Positions 1-8,562 of a DNA stretch of 64,000 bases are shown here, piece by piece. Where the stretch lies: assembly GCA_032164295.1 (NCBI GenBank), contig JAJHTX010000006.1, positions 1,984,001 to 2,048,000 on the forward strand. The letters are read 5' to 3'. The translations under genes were made by a program, and so were the position numbers. The DNA is from Inonotus obliquus. Taxonomy: Eukaryota; Basidiomycota; Agaricomycetes; Hymenochaetales; Hymenochaetaceae. Position 1 is the first letter of the stretch, and each line of letters opens with the position of its first letter. Below the pieces are notes generated by a model that was given only the letters and a program-made list of their open reading frames with translations, did not search any database and was not told where the DNA came from.

Positions 1-659
1 ATTCACAAATAATATGCCCTTTCTTTCTTTCAAAGCATCACCTACCAATATCATATCGATACTGTCCCCAAAATTCCTCGTGTACTCTATTTATCTATGA
101 ATCTACCATTAACATCGTATCAAATTCACTCGGCTTGCCCACCACCTCCGCAACACCTCCAAGAAAGACAAGAAAGACAAGAACGACTTGACTCGACTTT
201 ACCAGTGATCGACCGATCAATTGTGTGTCCAACGAGGTCCAACGCCAGGCGCGACAGACCTCCACGTGTCTCTGCCCGCTTGGCTCATGCAGGAAGAAAG
301 GCGCAAGGCACAAAGGGAATACGTCGTCTCCGATCACCGACCCATTTGCCAAGCCAAGTGGAGAGGGCATATATATCGGTCAGATTTAGCATTTTGCATT
401 ATCGAATCAGTTGGTGTCTTGTGTTCTTCTTTCCAGCTAGCTTCATGAATACCGACTAAATCAAGAGAAGGCGAAACAATATGTGCATGTGTCTTCAGTA
501 AATATTGATTGGGAATTCGGATTCGGGATTAGAATTCAGAAAGGCCGAAACCCAACATTAGCAACTGTGGTGTTACTGTACAATCTATGATTTCCTTTCC
601 CAAAAAAAGAAACTAAAAGACGAATGTGGAAAAGCAAAATTCATCTTGGTTTATTCGGA
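1..659. other. no supported gene
   Basis: Two short overlapping open frames, one on each strand, occupy 95-459. They have no recognisable motif and no splice structure linking them to anything else. I see nothing else in this stretch. Confidence 0.4.
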
Positions 660-660
660 T

Positions 661-756
661 GACTCACCCTGGAATCGAACCAGGAACCGTCTGTGTAACA
701 ACACATTTCAAAGGTAATTTGTTAGACAGAAATCATAACCGCTAGACCAGTGAGTC
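661..756 (-). tRNA. tRNA-Val (anticodon AAC) with a 24-nt intron
   Basis: Read on the minus strand, the 7-bp acceptor stem GACTCAC (750-756) pairs with GTGAGTC (661-667), and the discriminator A is at 660. The T arm is CCTGG-TTCGATT-CCAGG and the D arm contains GGTCTAGCGGTTATG. The anticodon stem TCTGT/ACAGA encloses the loop CTAACAC once an intron at 696-719 is removed. The intron follows the base 3' of the anticodon, the standard eukaryotic position. The anticodon AAC (721-723 on the plus strand) reads valine GTT codons after A34-to-inosine editing. Internal A and B boxes (GGTCTAGCGG; GGTTCGATTCC) supply the Pol III promoter. Confidence 0.93.
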
Positions 757-2043
757 CTTGACTCACTGCTAGTTACATTAAAATCATATACTAAACTCTT
801 TCTGTTCTGGTTTTCCGCGGCGTCGCATCTCTGATTCTCTGTGCACTACCATATTTAGTCCTCCTTGCAATATATCGCTAATGTTTCAGTCCTTCTTGTG
901 AACTGCAAGAGAACACCATGCTCTTTTTGATTTTTCCTCTGAAGCGTCACTTATCCACCACATCACATTACATCTTATTACTAAAGAATTGCTATCAGCA
1001 AGGTTTTACTCTTCAAGTTCCCAACAAGGTCACTCATTATTCTCTCTTGATTCTCACACACAGTAATCATATGAACAACTGCCTCTAAATCGATATCTAA
1101 ACATGCAGCCTTCCAGATCATGATCTAAACTGTACGTTTACTCCACCTCATCTTTCACTTTCACATCCAGGGGTTCCGAGTGACCGAGTCAAAGCGTAAC
1201 CATATACAGTCACGGTTACGGACGTATGACCTACCGACATACTTTAACGGTTGAGTACGGATACGACCCTGCCATATACGCCGTATAGTATACGACAGGA
1301 TCTCCTTGCGAGTGGACGAACGATACGAACAGTAATGTGCAACCTCGAAAAATCGTCCATGTGGCTTTCGCAAAGCATGAGTCCATGAGACCTATTGTCC
1401 TATCCTCAAGTTTCATCTAGTGACCACTGGCAGAACTCAAGAGCCGCCGCCACTCCCGTCAAAAAATCGAAAACCTGAACTCACAGCTGAGGATGCTCGG
1501 GCCGGCGCTTCGAGGTCTCCAAAGAGGTGAACGAAGATCTGGGTGAAGAAATATTAATCCACAAGACTAGGACTTCGGACTAACTCGCAGCCTTCCGTCA
1601 CCGTGACCCGAGACCAATTCCGACCGCTAGTCTTCAATTCTTTGCAGAGGGGCAACTGTGAGAACCAGAAACGAGTCGTGAACCATTATGGGATAAGGCA
1701 AGAGACTCGATGGAGTTTGTATGCCCGCCCCATTCAAGTTGTCACTACAACGGACTCTATAAGATTATTATTCTTGTGACTTTCACTGATTTCACAGCAG
1801 GAAGGAAGGATTGCATTCGCACAAGACATAAATGACATCAAACCGTATACGTATAACTCTATCGGAATAACAAACACAGTAAACATACTATTCAAACCTG
1901 GATCATCTACAAGGGCGAGCGAAGACAAGGACGAGGATAACTGTAAACCCGCATCATTAGAGCCACCATCTACACTATGTTCGAGGAATATTAGTACCAC
2001 TGACCTCTATGGAGTCCATTCAGCCCGTTCATGAGTGGGTATA
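757..2043. other. intergenic, no supported gene
   Basis: Only short open frames without motifs are present (about 1161-1416 and 1734-2000, minus strand). The 1734-2000 frame lies immediately downstream of the first secreted-protein gene and may be its 3' UTR or a decayed tail. I see no splice structure that joins it to the gene. Confidence 0.35.
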
Positions 2044-2551
2044 CTACTCGACGAACGTCGCGCCACGGCCTGCAAGCGCGGCACTCGCATCGTCGAAGTT
2101 CGCTGCTGCTGCTATGTAACTACCGTTCGCCGCCACTACCGCTGACGCAGTATCGTTCGAGGTCGCTGTCGCTGACGCAGCACTACTCAAGGTCACCGTC
2201 GATGTCTCAGTGATGGTCGTGGTCGTAGTACTAATCGTCCCAGTCGTGTTCTAGCAAATATGATTAGCATGCATACAAGGTACTCTACTAGCGATGCCAC
2301 TTACTACTCCAGCCGGAGTATCTCCCAGAGGAATGACGACAGTTATATTCTGAGTCTGTTCAGTGGCATGAAGTAAACTTGAGTGCCACAGAGAAACGAC
2401 ATACGTTCTATTGAACGGAGCATTAGTACAGAAGAATATCAATGGCGCAACGTTAACTTACAGGACTCTCTGGAGCCTGAGGAGCGGCAACGACACTGTG
2501 ACCGGCGTGGAAGAGGGCGAATACGGCAGCAGCAACGAAGTAGGAACGCAT
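2044..2551 (-). CDS. small secreted protein, copy 1
   Basis: Spliced model of 115 aa: exons 2462?-free coordinates are 2461..2551 with the donor at 2460, 2305..2355 and 2044..2250; the first exon is 30 codons with its last base at 2462 or 2461 depending on how the G of the donor is placed. The protein starts MRSYFVAAAV and has a hydrophobic signal peptide ending near VVAAP (residues 22-24). Exon 2 adds 17 codons. Exon 3 adds a Thr/Ser/Ala-rich tail with N-X-S/T sites and ends in a GRGATFVE terminus. Intron 1 is 105 nt, twice the local norm (see findings); intron 2 (2251-2304) is 54 nt. The gene shares start context, signal peptide, the first exon-intron junctions and upstream sequence with the gene at 3230-3900, so the pair is a tandem duplication. 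Function is unknown; a secreted, possibly O-mannosylated, wall or effector-like protein is an inference. Confidence 0.7.
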
Positions 2552-2840
2552 ATTGGCTTGTTTGTTTGTAAGAGAGCGAGAAGAATATGGTATAGTAATA
2601 TGTGTTGTTCAAAGGAATGTATGTGTATAGATAGAGGGGGGGAGATGGGAAGTTGGAGGTAGACGCGAAAGGAGCTGTTGGGGGGGAGAACTTGCCAGAG
2701 CTGGGCTTTTATAACATTTCGAGGCTGTCAGCCAGAACTGAGCAACGCTGGGGAGATCGCCATGCCACTTCGCATGCCACATTGGATCGTCGTGCGTCAT
2801 CAGATGACGACACTCAATGGAACGTAGCCTCCTCATAAGT
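2552..2840 (-). promoter_or_regulatory. upstream region of secreted protein copy 1, shared with copy 2
   Basis: Reading away from the start codon there is AATATGCGTTCC context, a GA/GT-rich leader (about 2570-2660) and, at about 2758-2800, a block containing GCCACATTGGATCGTCGTGCGTCA. The same order occurs upstream of copy 2, where GCCACTTTGGATCGACACACGTCA lies at about 4083-4106. Conservation of this distal block suggests that the duplication carried its regulatory DNA. Confidence 0.5.
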
Positions 2841-3229
2841 ACAAAATGGTCGACGCATCGCAGAGTATGCTAGATAGAACTTTAGAAGGTCATGCGCGCT
2901 TATGTAATTGATCCCATCAGTAACACTGTATACAAGCCATGTTCGACCTGTTTGACTCTCATTTTGAGGGCAGTACAGCTTCTATTCTCCAAGTTGCGTG
3001 GGATGCTGTTCTCAAAGCGCCTCAGTTCACTCAAGCGCTTGATGTGGTTCCTTTAGGACAAGCTGAGTGCCTTGACTAATCCTTCTAGACGATGTAGCGG
3101 AACAAACAGCCAATGATGCATTTTAAAGTAAACGAGCCCAGGACAATACCACATACGAGAATAAAGAAGGACATGACAACACGGGGTACATTGAGCACTG
3201 ACTTTCCCAAGTGCAGGCCTTTCGGCCGC

Positions 3230-3900
3230 TTATGCACCACGAGCATTGATGGTCGTATTATTGTTTGAAAAAGAGGGATTGCCTGAACCAACAGTGTTGT
3301 TTGAAAGACCGTTATTGATATTACTAACGGTCCCCTGCGCGGCGGTACCCCCCACTGAACTCACTCCTGAAGCGATCGGAGTAGACGTCGAGTTCTCATT
3401 CTCCTGTCGCTTGTGGTTGAGTTTGATACCGCCATCATAACCGTCTGTCGAATTACCGTTGCCGTTGACATCCATGTCTGGAATAACGACACGCTTGTGC
3501 TATAGAACCATTAACATGTACACATCGTTGTTGTTGACTTGTTGATGCTACTTACAATGCCCCTTCCTGTAAGAACAATACTGCCATGGTCACCGTCGTG
3601 GTCACCGCGGCGAGAATTATGCTGTGCCTGGTAGAGCAAGTCGATTAGTATATGATCCATAATGCACCAGAGACACTCAACGATATCTTTAGCAGCGCCT
3701 GCAGTAAAGTTGCTCGGTTGGGGAGCGGACGCCTGAGAATGCACGTTATTTAGAATCCAGCAGAAGAGGCCCCGCAGTTTCAATAAACTCACAGGCGCAG
3801 ACGGCAGAGACGGTACACTCGGAAGTTGAGGTGCCGCAACTGCAGGCTGACCAAGATGAAGGAGGGAGAGGATGACGGCAGTAACAACGAAGGAACGCAT
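3230..3900 (-). CDS. small secreted protein, copy 2
   Basis: Preferred model: exons 3793..3900, 3682..3732, 3556..3627 and 3230..3499, giving 166 aa. The protein starts MRSFVVTAVI with a signal peptide ending near AVAAP (residues 21-24). A Pro/Ser stretch follows, then a His/Asp/Gly-rich segment, and finally a long Asn/Ser/Thr/Gly-rich tail with several N-X-S/T sites ending NARGA. The 54-nt segment 3628-3681 is an in-frame multiple of three and could be read through (184 aa). It has a TACTAATC branch site and a CTACCAG acceptor, and removing it makes exon 2 exactly 51 nt, the size of exon 2 in copy 1, so I treat it as an intron. A downstream minus-strand frame (3085-3170) encodes a hydrophobic stretch, but nothing shows that it is joined. 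Function unknown. Confidence 0.72.
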
Positions 3901-4529
3901 ATTGGCTGATTGTAGGGGGGATGAAGATAGTAGTATGTGCTGTTAAAGGAGTGTATAGCGTAGGCTTGTGGGGAGCAGGGGATGGAAGGTGGAAGAAGAG
4001 ATGAAAGGGGAGGAGGCGACGAGGGAGGTCTTTTATAGGTTTTTGAGAAGTGCCCGCCTCGTATTGGATATATTCTGTCAGCGTGCCACTTTGGATCGAC
4101 ACACGTCACCCATTGGCTCATCTTTCTCGGAACCGGACTTTCCATCTCCTAATCTCCGGAGGCTGATCATCCAATATATTGGTATATACATCCGTTTGTT
4201 ATGCAAATGCAAGTCGTGCCATGAGTCCGTCTAGTGCTGAGTAGATGCATGTGTGAGGAATAATACAATATTGTGAGCAGTAGGTATCGCGCAAATGAGA
4301 AAAAGGTGAAGAAGGGATTTAGATCTATGCGCATGAGCTCTCTCTTAACTCCAGCCTATCGGCGGGAAGAATCTGCGTACCGGTGAGGAGATCACGTGTA
4401 AGCCTTGCTAGTCTGCCACCCACTGTCGAACCCAAATCCATGAGCATCCGGGGGATCGGGGTATCTCATAGGCGCCTTTCCCTTGCTGCTTAATTATGTA
4501 AGTTTTTTGTTGTATTCATAGTAAGTTGC
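3901..4529. promoter_or_regulatory. upstream region of secreted protein copy 2, then intergenic
   Basis: The part up to about 4125 resembles the sequence upstream of copy 1 (GA-rich leader, then the conserved GCCACTTTGGATCG block). From 4126 to the stop codon of the next gene I see only AT-rich spacer. Confidence 0.45.
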
Positions 4530-5531
4530 TTACTCCTTTCGCATATAGTCAGGATACGGCACTTCGTATCCATTACTTGACGGAACAGGTTCAAGGTACG
4601 GATTCGCTTGTGTTGGCGTCGAACCGCCGGCCGCAGCACCAGCGGACAACTGGCCAGGATGGTTCGCTCGCGTAGCCTCGATAATCTTTCGATCTGCTTC
4701 TCGCGTATAGCTCTCTGCCATGGCCGAATATCTTTTCACCTGCCAGGCAAGCTGTTCCGCCCTCACTTTGTCCCCTTGTGCTAAAGCCCACTTCCTTTCC
4801 TCCTTACACCGACGGCGGTCGGCCTCGGCCGTCGCAGCCTTCTTGCGCAAATTCGCAAGCTCGAGATCAAGGAGCCTGCCCAGCCCCGTGTACCCCATTT
4901 GCTCCATGGTGAGTGTTGTGGATGTCGTTTCGGTGATGAGGGTCGGAGGAACGCCTGTGTGCTCAGTACGTGGCAAAGATGCGGAACGCGCTCGCGTGAT
5001 GAAAGAACGGCGCGGAGATGTACGTTCCAGCGAATGCGAGCGCGCAATAGATGGAGAAGGCGAGCGCTCTCGTTCTCGCGCGTTGATTTCCCGAAGGCGC
5101 GCCCGCATGTGTTCCCTTCGTGCTTCTCTCGCCAGTTCTCTTGCCAATTCACGTTCCCGGCGCCTGGAATGACGCCTATCATGTCCGTCATCACCAGTCC
5201 ATTCTTCCGCGGCCGAAGATAGCAGTTGAGTCAACGCAAAGCCAATTACAGCCGCAATGCCAGTGATAGCGAGTTTTTGCAGACCTATTTGCACGTCCGT
5301 AAAGTACGTTGTAATACCCGCACGGCCTATGCACGCGAGCGCGAGTGCTGGCGCAAATACAGGATGTTCCGAGGATACATATTGGAAAAGAACACCTTGG
5401 AAAGCTCCTTGTATCGCAGCGTCAACGAGTTCCTCATTCGGCGGAGGCGGCGTGAGGGATGGGTTTAGTAAAGTGAACGCGACGCGTGCTCCAAGAGCGC
5501 AGAGAATAGGCAGCGTGACAGTTAATGGCAT
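4530..5531 (-). CDS. predicted membrane protein with Arg/Glu-rich coiled coil
   Basis: A single exon of 333 aa from the ATG at 5529-5531. The same frame stays open upstream to an ATG at 5723 (397 aa), but that would leave under 40 bp to the divergent SLU7 start, so I prefer the shorter form; the extension does contain a Cys-rich hydrophobic stretch. Residues 1-120 hold three to four hydrophobic segments (LPILCALGARVAFTLL, ALALACIGRAGITTYF, LAITGIAAVIGFALTQLL). A basic, helical Arg/Glu-rich stretch with REREL repeats follows, then SPSPS-type Ser/Arg sequence, then a second predicted coiled coil with a LANLRKKAATAEADRRRCK start. The tail is Pro/Gly-rich. I do not recognise the family. A membrane anchor with a cytosolic helical domain is inferred. 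Confidence 0.7.
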   Translation of the reverse strand: MPLTVTLPILCALGARVAFTLLNPSLTPPPPNEELVDAAIQGAFQGVLFQYVSSEHPVFAPALALACIGRAGITTYFTDVQIGLQKLAITGIAAVIGFALTQLLSSAAEEWTGDDGHDRRHSRRRERELARELAREARREHMRARLREINARERERSPSPSIARSHSLERTSPRRSFITRARSASLPRTEHTGVPPTLITETTSTTLTMEQMGYTGLGRLLDLELANLRKKAATAEADRRRCKEERKWALAQGDKVRAEQLAWQVKRYSAMAESYTREADRKIIEATRANHPGQLSAGAAAGGSTPTQANPYLEPVPSSNGYEVPYPDYMRKE

Positions 5532-5758
5532 GAGCTTCTTGAGATTATCATAGACAAGCAAAGAGAAACCGCAACAGATACAAGAAAAGACCACGCAGAT
5601 GCAAAAACAGGTTGTAGCCGCCTGCCTGTTGCTAATTTTGAACTGACCGCGATGTATTTGGCTATGTTTGTCACGCTTCGGTTTCCAAACAAGTGACACC
5701 AGATTTGTCATCATTATTGTCACATTGCTCTCACTCTCTCAGTCATTCAATTACCACC

Positions 5759-7654
5759 ATGGCATCTGCATCTGCAGTTGGCAAAGTCTCTCGCGAGGAG
5801 TTCAGGCGGCAAAAAGATCTTGACGCCGCTCGAAAGGCGGGTACCGCGCCCGCCGAACTTGATGCGGAAGGAAAGCCTATCAACCCTCACATCCCTCGTA
5901 AGTGTACTTTTCATTCGTAGCTTCTTATGTGGATGCTCATTTCTTGTTCTAGAGTATATCTCGCAGGCACCATGGTACCTCGACACAGGCAAACCCTCTT
6001 TAAGCCATCAGCGAAAGAATGAGGAACCGAAAGCTTCAGATATAGACAAGTGGTATGATCGTGGCAAGAAAGGACCTGCGGCAACGAAGTACCGCAAGGG
6101 CGCATGTGAGAACTGTGGTGCCCTGACACACAACCGTCAGGATTGTCTCGAGCGGCCACGAAAGAGGGGTGCGAAATTCACTGGAAGGAACATTGCTCCT
6201 GATGAATTTATCCAGGAGGACCTGCCGGATGGGTATGACGCAAAACGGGACCGATGGAATGGTTATGATGCAGAACAACATAAGAAGATCTACGAGGAGT
6301 TTGCTGCCGTCGAGGCCGCCCGGCAACGATTACGCGAGCAAGAAATTGACTCGCAAACCACGACTGATCTCGCTGCGGTGCGTAAGGTCGCGAAGGCTGG
6401 TAAAGCAGAAGGAGAACGGGATGATCCTGACTTCGGATCAAGCGACGAGGACGAAGATGATGAGGAGAAGTATGCAGACGCTGCGGACCAAGTTGGTCAG
6501 AAGCTCGACACCAAAACACGGATAACAGTTCGCAACCTTCGTATTCGTGAAGACACCGCGAAGTATCTTATCAACCTTGACCCGGATAGCGCATATTACG
6601 ATCCGAAAACGCGTTCTATGCGTGACGCACCACAAAAAGAAGTCCCTGCTGAAGACTCCAAGTTCGCTGGTGATAATTTCTATCGCTACTCGGGCGATGC
6701 CCCAGCCGTACAGAAGCTCCAGCTCTTTGCTTGGCAAAGTGCCGCTCGGGGCAACGACGTGCACCTTAATGCGAACCCCACACAGGGGGAAATCTTGCAC
6801 AAGCAATTCGAGGAGAAAAAGGAAGAACTGCGCGACACGCAGAAAGTCGGCATCCTCGCCAGGTATGGTGGTGAACAGTACTTGGAGAAGGCGCCGAAGG
6901 AGCTGCTCCTTGGCCAGACGGAAGAGTACGTCGAGTATTCGCGGACTGGACAGGTTATCAAAGGTCGTGAGCGAGTGAAAGCCAAGTCCAAGTACATGGA
7001 GGACGTATACATCAACAACCATACCTCCGTCTGGGGCTCGTGGTATGATATTTCAACTGGACAGTGGGGTTACGCTTGTTGTCACTCGATCTTACACGTC
7101 TCTTACTGCGCCGGAAAGGCGGCAATTGAGGCAGCTCAGTCCAGCAGCGCGCAATCGATGCTCGCTGGTCCTTCATCTTCAATTGCGATCACTTCTACTG
7201 CGCCAAGCAAATCCCTTGTTGAGTCCCACCAGGAACGTCTTGAAGCAGACGGGAAAGGAAAAGGCAAGGAACACGCTTCAGACAGTGAGCGCAAGAGTCT
7301 CGGAGTTGGGAAGAGGACGCTCGGTGAAGCTGACGTTAAACTCGATGACGCTAAGCTCGCGGAAGCAATGGACGAGGAACGTAAACGCAAGGCGCTCAAT
7401 GATGAGGATCTCGATGAAGGCCGCGGACGAAAGAAGAAATATAATAGTTCTTATTCAGGTGGCAAGGGAACGGATAATGTTGAAGTTACGGAAGAAGAGC
7501 TCGGTATGTTTAGTCCCCCTCATGCATGCCCAGTATTTGTATCAGGTTCTGACTTTGTTTTACTTCAGAGGCATACAGGAAAAATCGTATTGCTGGGACG
7601 GAGGACCCAATGTACAATTACAAGGATCGAGATGGCGACTACGACTACGTATAG
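5759..7654 (+). CDS. SLU7: pre-mRNA splicing factor Slu7
   Basis: Exons 5759..5897, 5953..7503 and 7569..7654 give 591 aa. Slu7 acts in the second catalytic step of splicing and helps select the 3' splice site. The family signature PHIPQYIS-APWY is created exactly across the first splice junction. A CCHC zinc knuckle ([16 protein letters not shown]2CX4HX4C) lies near residues 95-110. The acidic [16 protein letters not shown] stretch, the [10 protein letters not shown] segment and the C-terminal [15 protein letters not shown] block are all family hallmarks. The second junction adds [15 protein letters not shown] before the stop. Length fits fungal and animal Slu7 (about 380-600 aa). The gene is divergent from the membrane protein gene at 4530-5531. 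Confidence 0.96.
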
Positions 7655-8436
7655 TCCTCAGTACCATTCGCCTCTCAGTTTCAACTCCTCTTCGCACCAT
7701 TGTTTATCTTCGCATTATGTAGCAGTACTGACTAATACACACTCCTGATTCTTTTGTCCCTCTCCACGCGCTCAAGTGTGTGTGTGAATCAATTCTGAGA
7801 ATGGTGTGGGATAGCAACGCAGGGTTACGCGGGTTAATAATGTCCCAACTCTTTTATCTTCTTCTAGTGATGATGTTTCAGGTAACGGAAAGCCATCATT
7901 CCGGAGGGCCGTGTTGATCCCCGAAGCAATGCTTCCGCTTCCACTGTTCGCTGCGGGCACTACGGCACTGTCCACATCCACTAGCCCCAGAACTACCATA
8001 CAAACAATGGAAGCTGGGGGAGACTCATAAGGTACTACTAAACTTTCCTTAAAGTCTTGTGTCATCCTCCGATGCGAAAGGGTGCGTCGTACCGCGTCGT
8101 TTTGCCTTCTGTTGAGCCGTGAGGTAAAAGAATTCACAGCGATATGATACATACAATATACAGAAGAGTTTGAATTGTTTCAATTTTTGAGGTTCGATAA
8201 TTGGATACTGGATACAGCCATCTCCCCATTCGTACCGAGCCACCTTACGCGAAATTAAACCACTACATCTCAGGACTCTAGCCGCCAGTAAACGGACGGC
8301 CTGCTAAAGGCTTTTTGCCCACCTGATCTACCAAACTTGGATAAATACTAAGATAGCCTCCGAGTCCGACCACTTCTTTCCTTAACCCGCGAATATCGGG
8401 ATTAAAGACTTGTCTATCTGATAATTCTTATTGTAA
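7655..8436. other. intergenic, weak ORF only
   Basis: A minus-strand frame at 7772-8152 (126 codons) shows no motif, signal peptide or splice context that I trust. It overlaps the probable 3' UTR of SLU7. No supported gene. Confidence 0.35.
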
Positions 8437-8562
8437 GCTCGGCTGCAGGGGTTAGCTAACTTTTGGCGGATGGGAAAAACCGGTTTGGCAGGGAACTTTA
8501 GCTAAACCCCCTGTTAGCTAACTTCTCCCTGCCAAAAAGTTAGCTAACAGTTTCAGCCGAGC
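8437..8562. mobile_element. short palindromic inverted-repeat element (MITE-like)
   Basis: The ends GCTCGGCTG (8437-8445) and CAGCCGAGC (8554-8562) are perfect inverted copies. Inside them, GTTAGCTAACTTTTGGC (8451-8467) is mirrored by GCCAAAAAGTTAGCTAAC (8531-8548). The self-complementary word GTTAGCTAAC occurs at both ends, with partial copies in the middle. The flanks read TTGTAA on the left and GGGCCCTAA on the right, so a TAA target duplication is possible if the right end extends to about 8568. There is no coding capacity. A foldback MITE or its footprint is the best explanation; an expressed hairpin RNA cannot be excluded. Confidence 0.6.

Noticed and set aside
3085..3291. Hydrophobic minus-strand frame as a membrane tail for secreted protein copy 2
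   Set aside because: It overlaps the last exon in another frame and I found no donor/acceptor pair that would join it while removing the stop at 3230.
6438..7022. 194-codon minus-strand frame
   Set aside because: Antisense to the conserved body of SLU7, with no family signature of its own.
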